Shown: piece by piece, positions 10,201-21,145 of the stretch
Position numbering within the stretch: the first letter of the stretch is position 1
Layout: each line of letters opens with the position of its first letter
NCBI RefSeq assembly: GCF_025766255.1
Contig: NW_026516706.1
Coordinates: 62,001-126,000 of the forward strand
From: Zychaea mexicana
Taxonomy: Eukaryota; Mucoromycota; Mucoromycetes; Mucorales; Lichtheimiaceae
Reading direction: 5' to 3'
Length of the DNA stretch: 64,000 nucleotides
Notes under the pieces: generated by a model
The model's database searches: none
Seen by the model: only the letters and a program-made list of their open reading frames with translations
Told to the model about the DNA's origin: nothing
Position numbers and translations under genes: made by a program

Positions 10201-11974
10201 ATATGTAACGTTATCTAAGTAGATATTTTGTATATTACTTTAGGCATCCGGTCTCTGGTCACTGCTGTAGACACTCTTGAGCCGCTCGAAACACCTGAAG
10301 CGAGAGCAGAGCACGTATATCAGCTAAATAACAGAACATACCCGTGAGTACTGCGTGCAGTATATTTACTTTTAGCAAGTATGAGCGTGTGTCCGCGCTT
10401 TTTACATCTGATGCCAGCATGTTTGATTTTGTACATAACCCTTTTTTAGGTTCCAGTCCATGTTCAAGTGGGCGCTCCAAAAGGAAAACAAAAATCGAGC
10501 ACGCTATGCTCATGTCGAGCGACAGGCTCATCCGGATCAAGATATCCCGGAGATACAGGGGGTGTATGATATGTTGAGAGGACATCCGGCTTCAGCGCCT
10601 ACCTCGGAAGGTTTCTGAAACTACATCAGAATGTTGAGTGGCGTGCACAGACAGTAAGTTACCCAGCTATGTCGATATATACTGGAACACCGCGATCATC
10701 ATTTTGGCATGAGTATTCACTCTACTTTTTTTATTTAAGAAAAAATAGCGTCCATGAACAATTTAACAAACATTTTTTTCACCGGGAAACGTTACTCACT
10801 CTTTTTTCTGCGCGCAAAAGTGCATTGGAAAATCTTGCCAACAGATTGATAGGGTTGGATCACCGTGACGATGTAAGTATCTTTCTGTGTATGAGTACTT
10901 CTTTGATAAGTCGCAAAAGCTAATATGGTTGCTTCAAGGTACCTCTCCCTTTCTTCAATAAGGCCTCCAAACGCGAACGCAAAGCTCACCGCCGCCGGTT
11001 TCGCCGACCGCGCCGCGCACATGCAGGGTTCAGAGTGGAAGACAATTGTATTGTAGCATATGGTGATGGAAGGTTTAAGCCCTCCTTCAAAGGATTTGAA
11101 CCTATTCCTGTTTAGGTAAATAAGGAAATTTATCTGTCAGACGTGGTGGAACGTTAATTAGTGACGAATGAAGCGAGTGTCCTTGCTATGAATTGACGCC
11201 TATATTATAAATTACTTTGTAGACGTTCCGGGCGGTTCTAGCAAGACGTGTAATGGTCATGCTCATCGATGAGTATCGAACCAGTGTTGTGTGCAGTGCT
11301 TGCGATGCGAACACGCGTCAATTTCGAGACCGTCCAGGAAGTGTTCAAGTGTGCCGCGAGCACACAAAGCGGAGAATCCGTCGGATCCGCGACGGTGGAC
11401 ACAGGAACAATGCCCGGCGGCAGCTCTGGTGTGTGGATGACGACGGCCATAACCTTTGGCCAACATCGACTTGCAACAACCTTCAAAACGCTGGTATGCA
11501 ATATAGGCTTTGTTACTTTCTATCGTGTATACAAGAAGTTTGTGAAACAGTGAGAGAGCTTCATAGCTAATATTAAAGGTTGTAATGATATACCAAAACT
11601 TATTTTCAGCTGATTCCCAATTATCCGTGTATCCGTTGAAGTTCTACGATCATTGTCCTGTACCTACTGTAAGTAGCTAGTATTTGATTGTTTTATTACA
11701 TCAGTGCTTTGATAATGCATCATACGACTTGCGCATAAGCTTACATTATCTATACATATAGTTGTGGGACCGTGATAATAATGCTGCGCGAAACATTAAT
11801 CGTATCTTCATTCAATACGTCCAAACTGGTAATTTGAGATCGCGACCACCGTCGATGCGTCGTCCCGCCGGAGAAAATGTATTAGACGATGCCCACGACG
11901 ACGAGTTTGAAGAGGAGGAGGAAAACGAAGAAGAAGGAGAAGAAGAGCAGGCCTTGGCGCCTGTCATGGAGTGA
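7290..11974 (+). pseudogene. Fanzor (eukaryotic TnpB-like RNA-guided nuclease), three nonsense codons
   Basis: A 15-exon Fanzor-family gene. Supported exons include 7290-7581, 7686 to past 8020, about 8589-8675, about 9020-9093, 9207-9486, 9583-9727, 9831-9947, 10025-10177, 10244-10343, 10450-10653, about 10740-10872, 10939-11115, 11223-11493, 11610-11668 and 11762-11974. Phases agree at the junctions I could test. RuvC-I is FIDPGIRSLVTAVD, split by an intron at the Gly. Upstream of the last catalytic region is IVAYGDGRF. Then comes MLIDEYRTSVVCSACD, with the candidate alternative Glu and the first zinc-finger Cys pair. RuvC-III is LWDRDNNAARNI. The N-terminus and the C-terminal tail are strongly acidic. 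Premature stops occur at 8018-8020 (TAA), 10616-10618 (TGA) and 11113-11115 (TAG, last codon of its exon). Each is a single-codon interruption with the frame preserved on both sides, indicating recent inactivation. The domain order is that of TnpB/Fanzor, proteins that use an omega-RNA guide. Confidence 0.85.
8216..8446 (+). repeat. 41-bp minisatellite, about 5.6 units
   Basis: Tandem array of a 41-42-bp unit built from CATTATCCACATAATCCACA and TAACCCACCCCGCCAATTTC, with a few substitutions between units. It sits between the N-terminal and middle exons of the Fanzor gene, just after the in-frame remnant that continues past the first nonsense codon. It is presumably intronic or an expansion within the dead gene. 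Confidence 0.9.
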
Positions 11975-11988
11975 GTGGAGGGCCACTC
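11973..11988 (+). ncRNA. Hairpin at Fanzor stop codon; possible start of an omega-RNA region
   Basis: A perfect 6-bp stem GAGTGG/CCACTC with loop AGGG overlaps the Fanzor TGA. TnpB and some Fanzor guide RNAs begin within or just after the 3' end of the coding sequence and are structured, so 11970-12400 is the place to look. Nothing beyond this hairpin supports it, and a chance hairpin of this size is common. Confidence 0.2.
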
Positions 11989-12408
11989 CAACGAGATACA
12001 AATTGGGGGGAGGTAAGTATCTTATTCCATACTCGTTTCTTTACTTTTGTAACAGCTGTCTAACTTTTGTTTCTTTTCATGCATACTTTTCAATGCACTG
12101 TTGCATTTATTCTCCGCTTCTTATTTCTCCAGATAAAGAGGAAACGAACTTCCGCTTAAGGAGAGTCCCCTCTTTTGGAATTGTAGGTTGGCAAATTTAC
12201 AAAGGAAAACTTTATATAGGTGATTTTAACAAAATGGTATAACAGTTTTTCAGGGTTTTACAGGACAAAGAGAGAAATATGGCAGAATGTATGAGAAAGC
12301 GTGCGAGTATATGGGAGCAAAGCGAAAAAGAGGGAATACTAGGATGAAAGATGTGAATAATACATAAGAGTGCTGTAGTAGTTATATAGGTAACAAAAGA
12401 ATATGAAA

Positions 12409-13577
12409 TTATACTATGGAATAGCCAGACATGGCAGGTTTAGAAAACTTGCGAGTGCGGGCACAGCTTTTAAACATTCCAGCGATCCGTGCGGGTCGAA
12501 GCAAGAACAGGATAAACATGCAGACGAAAAAGAGTAAGAACCATGAAGCTATGTGTACTTGAGTGTAGAACGGCGCTTCTGCTGCTCCAGCAATGTCCTC
12601 TTGTGTTGTCGATGATGAAGATGGATCTGGCAAAGACGGCGGTGGGGGCGGTGGTGGTCGAGATGTATCGAGAGCGGGAATATGTGCCAGTATTTCTTTT
12701 GAAATAGCCTGATGGCCAGCGCCGGTCATGTGAATACTATCCCACCAGAGGTACTCATCCACAGGGTCCAGACAAGTGCCTTGACACTTTTCCCAATAAG
12801 CATCTTCGACGTTTTCCATGTTGTACTCTTGAGGGTCGCCGAGCACGCCGTTGAACACAGTGTAGATGTCCACATACTCAACATCCATCTTCAGTTCGTC
12901 GTGCCAGTCCTGTGCTGCGTCTTCAATGGCGCCATTGAAGTCCATCGTGCGTTGTTTGACCACCTGCTGATGTTTGTTGTGTAAATAAAACGGCGAGAAC
13001 TCCAGCGGCGGTAAGCCAAGCAACAGTATCCGACCATTGCCGTCCAATCGTTGTATCTCGAGCTATACGTACAAATTAATTAATTAACTTTACTTTTCTT
13101 TGGTTGGCCAATCAACTGGAGAAACAAGGAGTGGATGGGTGGATGGATGGTATACGTTACCACATGTTGTTTGATGCATCGTAACAAGGGCTCTATTTGA
13201 ACAGTTGAATCCGCTCCATCGGCAACGTCCGTATTGCCAATGAATATCGCATGAATGTTTTTAACGGCATTGTCTCCCGAAGAAGCTGATGAAATGGCGG
13301 GCTTTGCAGCCATGAATTGTTGTGAGAGATCCGATACTTCGTCAGGTCTGGCGCAGGTCAATGCGCCAGCTTGTGCGAAACTTTTGAGGGGAGCGCCCCA
13401 TGCTTCTGCGAGATTCTCGCTCCACAATGGTCCGTTCGTTTTGCGTGTTCGGCCGTTAATATCTATCAGGCCCAAGTTGGTGCATGTCAATTGGCGTTGT
13501 TCCAATGGCATAGACCGGGATTCAAGTCACTGTCGTATTATACCTGAGAACGAGTCACCGTAAACAAACAAAGACAT
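12409..13577 (-). CDS. GDSL/SGNH hydrolase with C-terminal membrane anchor
   Basis: Three exons, 13577-13544, 13462-13161 and 13062-12409, giving 329 aa. The first short exon carries the nucleophile block FVYGDSFS. An 81-bp intron (GTATAA...GATAG) joins it to DINGRTRKTNGPLWSENLAE, the usual continuation of fungal GDSL lipases. The second catalytic region includes HAIFIGNTD (the block III Asn). The C-terminal Asp-His pair is in WWDSIHMTGAGH (block V). After a Pro/Ser-rich linker (about residues 240-265) there is one hydrophobic helix, SWFLLFFVCMFILFLL, and a basic tail, so the enzyme is probably membrane-anchored with its catalytic domain outside the cytosol. No clear signal peptide is visible, because the GDS block is almost at the N-terminus. 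Longer reading frames without the first exon lose the catalytic Ser. The substrate is unknown, likely an ester of a carbohydrate or lipid. A TATA-like TATATAAAAAG lies about 130 bp upstream. Confidence 0.85.
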
Positions 13578-15125
13578 GCTAGTACTGCTGCTGCTGGGAG
13601 CTGGGAGCTGTGCGACGAGGTGTAGGGAGAAGGAAACGCGAGAAAAAGAAAAAGAAAGAATACAAGGGTGGGGCGTTACAGGAAGAGGAAAGGAAACAGG
13701 CTTTTTATATAATCTTTATGAGTGAAAAAGAAAGATTGGAATGACCTGACAATTACAGCGCCTATTTTTACACAGGCCCATTTTTATCATCCGACTCTGT
13801 TGTGTATAAATTTGGCTGAGCTCTTTGCCCGTGTAACGCCCTCCACCTCGGTGCGCTCTATTAAAAGCCCACAACGGACAGCAGCAGATGGGATGAACAG
13901 GATCTGTGGCTCTGCTCTTTATATACATACGCATAGCACAACCATATGACGGGAAAGCTTATTTTGTACTGGGCGCAGCTTGATTTGATCGTAAACACGC
14001 ATCCCTACGACGATAACACAACAGCATTTGTTTTTGCCGTATTGCAGAAACAGCAGAAGAAGCAAGGAGACAAACAAGAGGCTCTTTGGGCGGTGACCCG
14101 GTTACAACATATACGGCAATTTCTATTGTGTTTGTTTATAGCAGACAAAAAAGAAGCATATAGCCAATTTCCCAAATGGCCCCACAATTTTCTTTTTCGT
14201 GTCTTTTGGTTTCGGTTTGATCGATCCGAGGGCTCCTACTGCCTACTTCGTTATCAGAAGGAGTGTCTGTGTGTTTCTCTTTTAATAGGCGCAAATGGCC
14301 ACACGTATACTCGCTGTGTACTCGTTGCTATGCTTGATCATGTAACGGTTATAAGACAACGTGGCATGATGGAAAGACCTAAGCCTACTAACTATAACTG
14401 ATAACTTTATACCTGAAACAAAAACGACCCTGTTCTTTTGTGTCATGATGTGTGCCGCAGCGCCTACCCATATTTAGAAATATGTATTCTTCCTTCCTCG
14501 ACTGTGGCGCACCCTTCTCAATTTTAAAAACCAGCCTTACCGACTTTTGACTAGTGCACACACATTGATGCAAAAGACATCAGTAACATTGCTATTGCTC
14601 TTTCCACGTAATTTGAGCTTGGCTTTGTCGCTAAGTATGATGAAACCATTATTCTTGTATGGTTTCTCTCCCGTTCTGCGTGGATCACGTCGTGCTACGG
14701 CAGATAAGCAGTGATACTTGTACATTCACACGCTGCTTTACTGTTAACATGAGATTAATCGCGAGAAGATTGATGATACATGAGTTCATACAGTGTATGT
14801 AAGTCAATAGTCGTATGTTTACATATTCTCATGACATAAATGCTTCTGCTGTGCTTTCAAGCTAGTACTTGTTCTGCTACATGATTTATCCGTAGCAGAG
14901 CTGTTTGACGTATGTAATGCGCTATCATGCACCCATGTCACGCGGTAACAGCGCAAAAATACATATAGACAAAAGTGGTACATATAATCGGCGACTTCGC
15001 CCTCTCTTCTACTCAGTTGTGGAAGAAAAAGATAATTCAACAAGCTTTATTATTTAATATTCTGTAGATATAATCGTGTAATAATTGTTTGATATGTAAG
15101 GCATCTTTATGCATATAGATACTAC
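13578..15125. other. Intergenic, no convincing gene
   Basis: Contains the GDSL promoter (TATA-like sequence near 13704-13714). An unbroken 151-codon plus-strand frame at 13946-14401 resembles nothing I know and has no obvious splice or start context. I do not call it a gene. Confidence 0.4.
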
Positions 15126-15964
15126 TGTTACGGTGAATTTGGGGTATTCCAGGTAGTTGCGTAACGGTTTAGGTGTATGTTTTGTAGTGAGCACCAGTAA
15201 TAATATCGTTTATTACAGACGGTTGTGAAGTGATATGAGTGTAAAGTAAAGTAAAATGTGTATGGGTTATGTCCAGGGTTGTAAATAGTAGGGAGCTGTT
15301 GTCTTGATTAAGCTCAGTGAGTAGAAATGAGGATCAGGGATGTTACGTCTGTCCAAAATGAATGAGGAATAAGGATCAGGAATGTTACGTCTGTCCAAGT
15401 AAATGAGAAATAAGAGCAGGAATGTTACGTCTGGTCTTAATAGAAGAGTTTATTTAGCTTCAGTTATGAGCAATAAACAATATGTAAGATAAAACAAGCC
15501 GTGTTTAGGTCTTGAGTGATTGAAAACAACACTTGAAAAGTTAAGTCAAAAGTGGGAGGAAGAAATTCAATGTCTTTATTCAAATAAAATGAGGGGGTAT
15601 TTATATCTTTCAAAATAATTCAATACATCTATAATAATTGAACATCAAAGATGATGCTCGAAGGTTGTGGAAAGTACTCGCATCCAATGGTTATGGATGT
15701 GGAATCAATTGGAAAGTCTAGGAATAATGCTATTATTAGCTATTCCTTGGCAATTTGGAAGGTGCCAGAAGTTTGTAGAGTTGTTGCTGCGTAGTTATTG
15801 GATCGCTGTGTCCTTGGCTTTATGGAAAGTGCCAGAATGTTGTAGTAATTGCGAGGCTGCTGTAGTAGAGCTCTTGTTGTTGTGTGATGTGATGTGCTTG
15901 ATGTTTGTTATGCAGCTCTTTCTTGTATTCAGATTTTATTGGAGGGATAATTCTCGGGATATCA
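15126..15964. mobile_element. Candidate solo LTR with internal repeats
   Basis: An 839-bp segment begins TGTTACGG and ends GGGATATCA, and is flanked on both sides by CTAC (15122-15125 and 15965-15968), as a 4-bp target duplication would be. Internally there are three roughly 43-bp tandem units carrying ATGTTACGTCTGTCC (15330-15435), two or three degenerate repeats of the CCTTGG...GTGCCAGAA type (15740-15845), an AATAAA and a TATTTATATC. No second LTR or coding domain is present nearby. The orientation is undecided. It could also be a simple repeat-rich intergenic region. Confidence 0.35.
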
Positions 15965-16122
15965 CTACTGTATGTTTACCGGAAGCTCATAGACATAATA
16001 CAAAGTACACTGGGAGAGGAGCATATAGCGCATATGTAACTATAATTATAAATACAATATATAATTACAGGTATAGATCAGCTTGACTGTACATTCCTAT
16101 ATTGAAAGGAATGTTATAGCAT

Positions 16123-17818
16123 CTACAAAATGCCTTCCAGAATAATAGGCGTTTTTGGTGGAAACTTGACCATGCCCATTGCCATGTTATTGGGAGCACG
16201 TTTGTGGCCAGACGACGTCGTGATATTGTAGCGCACGATAAGTTCGGCCAAAACATACTTGATCTCGTTGACAGCGAAATAGCGACCAGGGCATGCATGT
16301 GCGCCTAGCCCAAATGAAATGAGATCCATACCAATCGTGGAAGACTGCCTACCGTCTGTAGTGTTCATGAACCGGTATGCATCGAATACGCTCAGTGGTT
16401 TATTCGACGGTGGTGCAAGTGCTGGGTCGTTGTGCGCCTCGTCCATAGCTGCGACAATAAGACTTCTTTTTGGTATGACATGACCGGTTGGAAGCACAAA
16501 ATCCTGAAGCGTCATATGGTGGAGACCCAAATTATCAATGTCGTATCGAAGCACTTCTCTCAAAAACGAGTCAAGCGGTTGAATGTGACTGACTGTTTCT
16601 GGTGTACGCGTATGTAGTTCGTTGATCTCTTGACGAAGATCCTGTACTAGCTGTGGACGACAAGCAAGTTCATGGAGAGCAAAGGTACTAAAATGGGCTG
16701 TAGTGTGAATCGAAGCTAATGCAACCGCACGGAACCAGAGCGCAGCATGCTCAGGCGAACGCAGTGAGCCATCCGACTTTGGTAGCTTGGATACCATACT
16801 GATAAAAGTCGTTTCATCATCAGGAATGTCACCCGAGCGGAGACCTTTAATTAAAGGTACAAGCAGCTCTATCAATAGGTCCAGCTGACGTTCGATAGAC
16901 ATGTAACGACGGACAATGACATTGGCAATCCAGCCTGGAAGGACCGTTAAAAGTACACCCGCCTTCACCACACTCTGGGTAAGTGTTGCCATGGCAGCAA
17001 CCAGTTCTCTATTGGTCCCGACGCGACTGCCTGTAAAACACAAGCATGAGATGCGCGAAATCGCATGCGATAGAATATTCCAAGTATCAACTTGTCTCTT
17101 CTCCCCTGGCTTGAGTGATAGTTCTTCTTCCAGGAATCCTAGGAAAGCCTTTTCAATCCTGTCAGAGAAGACTTCAATTTGATCTGGCTTGAAGTTCTGT
17201 TTGATAGGAAACACAACTAATTAATAGATTGAAATATTAGATTAATTAAATACGTCTAGAGAATGTGTAATAATAAGTGTAATAGCAGCAGCAGGATCGG
17301 GATAAACAATACGTACCAGGATGTTTGTCACGTGGACTAAGTTCTTCATCTGTGCGCTTGTGCTCATAGGACAAGCGCATGACTCGTTCTATTGGCACAA
17401 TACTTTCGATGCCTTCCGTAAAACTGACTGTTTTACGCGATGCTGTGAGAAGCTCGGGAATTAATTTGCCCGTTAACACATAAACATCCTGGGTCAAAAG
17501 CTTGACTTTAAATACGGGACCATACTGAGCCTTGCATCTCTGGATAAAGCCTAACGGGTCTGCGTTGATTTTAAAAGAGTGGCCGACGATAGGGAGTGCG
17601 CCTGCAACAGTAGGAACTGTAGATGGCGCTGAGGTGGGGTGTGTTTGGCTTCGTTTCAGGTAATGAATAATAAGTCGCCAAAGGGACCATGTTCCAGCGA
17701 GCGCGCTGGCAGCAGTAAGTAAAAACCGTTTGCGATCGCTCGAATACTGGTTGAGTAAAAAGCTAGAAGCAGTTGTCAACAGGCTGCTGCTGTTGCCATA
17801 ACTAACTTGCTGTGCCAT
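16123..17818 (-). CDS. Cytochrome P450 monooxygenase
   Basis: Two exons, 17818-17317 and 17216-16123, giving 531 aa. The N-terminus has a hydrophobic stretch (FLLTAASALAGTWSLWRLII) followed by a Pro-rich hinge and GALPIVGHSF, typical of ER-anchored fungal P450s. The K-helix ExxR is FLREVLRY. The heme-binding loop is FGLGAHACPGRYFAVN with the axial Cys. The I-helix reads ALASIHTTAHFST, so the usual acidic-Thr pair (AGxDT) is replaced by IHTT. This variant is known in fungal P450s related to ent-kaurene oxidases. A TATA-like sequence lies about 60 bp upstream (17876-17885). There is no biosynthetic partner gene next to it, so the substrate cannot be inferred. The start is the first Met before the anchor and follows a purine-rich leader. 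Confidence 0.93.
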
Positions 17819-18937
17819 GGTATTGTAAAAAGTAAGAACGAGTGAGAAAAAAAAAGAGTGAGAAAAACTGGATGGTTATATATTACACGTTGCTTTATGC
17901 AACTGTTTTCTTGAAAGTGCGCGGTCTTAAAGATACATAATACGCCGATTACATATTACTTTTTTCTCCTTGCTAGTTCTTAGCAGAAATATTTATTCTC
18001 TCAATAAGAGATCGCATGAAATTACGGCTAAGCTACAATATAATATATTTAACTGGTATAAACTTCTAGTCGGTGCCATCACCCTTAAAAAATGGGAGTT
18101 TATATCTCTGCTGTGTAGTAAATTCATAAAATATGTGACGGTAGCGCTCCTAGTGAATAACTAATGTTATATCCCCTTAAGATTCTTCACACTGGTTTCT
18201 TTAAGCTCTGGACTATATCTGACAACGAATATGTTTATAGTTATATACATTTATTCTAGCTCTTCTCGTCATAGTTGGACGAGCTAGTACAACGTGATTG
18301 TTGAAACGCATGTCTGCTGGAAGTCAGCTTTAAAGACGCTAAAGTATTCATACCAGCGCTTTTAAGAAACCAAGACAGATATTTGCGTAGCAGGATCATG
18401 CTATATAAGCAAAGCAGTAACACAGAAATATAGGTTGATAAGGATACAACGTTTAAATGTAGGGGGATTGACTAATAAATACAGTACAGTGGAAGTTGGA
18501 GAATTGTGTCATGTTTATGTTGAGTCTTTTTGCAAAACGTTCTTTAGCTTTCTAATCAAGAAGAAATATGAAAATTGATCACGCTTTGGCAGCAACCAAA
18601 AGAATAGTATCCTCCAATACAAAATTAATAATACTGATATCATACCCCACGTGTCAACGTCATGCGGTGACAAGCCGGTATGCTTAGCTTGGTGTGGAGC
18701 TTTTTGACGAGTACCAGCAAGATGTGTATACAATGTACAAGTCTATTTATGTCGAAAATCAAGACAAATGTACTTCTATCGGGTACCGATCGTAATAAAA
18801 TAAGACTGTATAAATCTCCAAGAGCAAGTCTATAATCACATCTATATTAGAAAGAATCCACCTGCCTCCTTCGCTTATACCAGTATATCCCAACAAAAAC
18901 AGTTTTAGGTTGCCGTTTCTGCTGCCATGACTACATG
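17819..18937. other. Intergenic, no gene seen
   Basis: Promoter side of the P450, then AT-rich sequence. A 72-codon minus frame at 18515-18733 has a hydrophobic patch but no recognisable family or splice partners. Confidence 0.4.
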
Positions 18938-19551
18938 TGTGATAAACGTGGGTTGTAGATAGGTAAAAGAAAAGAGATCAAATAAAGGAAAAATTGAAAG
19001 ACAATCTGAAAATACAGTGAGAGTCGAATATGAGATGATTTATATTGCAACCCTTTATATACTGTTGGAGATGCTGCCTAGACTTCCGTTTGGATGAACT
19101 GATGAACGAATTGCGGACACGCCGGATATTTGATTTTTCCAGGAAGGATGAGAAAGGTGAAGTTTGGACCCCATGACGATTGAGGTTGTCTTTCATTTGT
19201 AAAGAGCTATCTTTGCCTTGGTCACTGGATTTCCTTGATGCAGTGCCACCTTTATTTGTGTTGGAATTGATGCATGCTCTTTGACAGGTACAATTCACTC
19301 CACTCGAAGATATATAGATCGAAAGGAAGTGTTGACTAACTCGAGAATAGAATAATGTGTACACAATGGTTGGTTTTGAGTTATTCTCGATTGTGACCCA
19401 TGTGAGGTATCATCGATATGGTGCTGTTTATATATTACCTATATTGGTTCATTCGTGTGTGTGATGTTTCCTCTACTGCATTATAGTAATTACAAAGACG
19501 GCGGAGTGGGTTGAGTTGTCCGATCAAGCTCAAGATAGTGTGGTTTTATTG
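18938..19551 (-). mobile_element. Dispersed MITE-like repeat, copy 2
   Basis: Same family as 6483-7160, in reverse orientation and without the poly(T) insert. It starts (plus strand) TGTGATAAACGTGGGTTG and ends GATAGTGTGGTTTTATTG, and is flanked by CTACATG at 18931-18937 and again at 19552-19558, a probable 7-bp target duplication. It keeps the TATA-like block and the conserved CCGCCGTCTTTG block. No coding capacity. Confidence 0.75.
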
Positions 19552-19979
19552 CTACATGACCATGTGTATTTAGTGGAAAGATAAGGTTATATGATAGTAA
19601 AGAACCGGATACTACTACTGTCATCCACCAACTACGTCTAATCTATATATGAAAAAGAAACCTTATCATTTGATTCATTTTCACGCTCATTGACGATCGT
19701 GCGTTGGGCAGCAAATAATTCTACGTCTCCATGACGAAATAAACGAATCTTCAAACCCTAAAGCTCCATCCTCATATTAATATCAAGAACATACTTATTT
19801 GCAAATCGTACAGCTTCACAAAAATGTGGTGAAATGATAACCTCTATTTGAGAAAAATAAAGTTTAAAAACTTCCACTATTCGCGAAACTTTCACTATTC
19901 GAGCAACGGCCTTTTTTGACAATCACTTCTTTTCCGCTGTTGAGGAAGTGGCGGCATCGGCATCGGCAGACGAGCTGCC

Positions 19980-20290
19980 TGCTGCTGTCAATTTCCCTTT
20001 GATAAGTTTGTTTTCGTTCCACTAGTTGTCAATGATTGCGATTGTAAATAGACGCGGCAGCCTTTTTTTCTTGATTGTAGCACACGCTGTCGTTGGCGCT
20101 TTCTACTATTAGCCGAGAACGATCCTTGCCACTTGCTGCACAGGTAGAAATGGTAAGTAATAGAAGCGCCAAGAGTATTTTTAATCACTTGAGTATTATG
20201 TTCGCTTAGAGCTCTTGGTGATGCGATCGAAAATGGAGTACGCCCATTGTTTATTAAAAGATAAGAATAACAGTAGACGCATGAATTTCA
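19980..20290 (-). pseudogene. FAR1-type zinc-domain relic (MULE fragment)
   Basis: On the minus strand, a frame reads SEHNTQVIKNTLGASITYHF, then YLCSKWQGSF, RKRQRQRVLQSRKKGC and RVYLQSQ. The spacing of Cys and basic residues resembles the FAR1 N-terminal domain of Mutator-like transposases (Y-x-C-x-[ST]-x-S-G, basic stretch, K-x-G-C-x-A). No DDE core follows. It is a short, decayed fragment; the alternative is chance similarity. Confidence 0.3.
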
Positions 20291-21145
20291 ACCCGCAGAC
20301 TTTTATGCACAAGCATGAAAAAGGATCACTGCGCTTGTGCTACAATATCCGAGCTCAATGTTGGCGTTCACCTGCTGAAAGGTACAGCTTAACTACATTC
20401 GATGCTTTTTAACACACCATTGCCTCAAAGAAGGCAATCGTACTCCCGCTTAAGCATAACCACTTCCTCGTAGTAAACTTTCTGCATGAGCCAAAATGCT
20501 CGTGGTTGTTATTAATCCTCCTTCTCTTCGAGTATGGTACAGCGACAGTATGCTTATTCTGGCAAAAATTTGGGTTTCCACACGGACGGAATTAGTTGTA
20601 GATTGCCATCTTTTGCCTCTGATGCTTATAGTGTGGGTATCAAATACATAGTACTACTGCAGTAGTACTGCTCATTGCACTGATTTATAAATTCTTAATT
20701 TCGCCGACTAGTAGCGGTAGCTCTGGCGATTGATTCAAAAAGCTGTGAACTAAATAAAGGCTCACATTAGTATAAGCTAATTATCACTACTTACCTGTTA
20801 CGATGTGGTCGCTATATGAAAGTTCTCCATGTCAATAGGAAACGGTATTAGAATGTCGCTCGTATGCTCACCGCTAGTAGCAGTAGACTAATATCCGGCT
20901 CTCTTAATGTCGTGCTATATCTATACTTTGAAAAAAGAAAGTGATCGAGTATATGATAGATACAGATGCTGAACATTTTTACGTGTGAATCTTCGCAAAT
21001 TGGTGTGCTTATAAAAAATGACGGCTTCCCAAAATGGAATGTGGTGTGAGTGTGACTTGAATACCTTCAAATTGTTGTAAACACTCTCCTATCCCGCGCT
21101 TGTGTCAAGTTACCCAAAAAAACACAACCTTTTCATTATAACAAA

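Noticed and set aside
10604..10653. Frameshift in the Fanzor exon (reading FLKLHQNVEWRAQT)
   Set aside because: The next intron's phase fits the original frame with a single TGA, so one nonsense codon is simpler than two compensating shifts.
13946..14401. 151-codon open frame on the plus strand
   Set aside because: No family resemblance, no splice or start context, and composition like the surrounding non-coding DNA.
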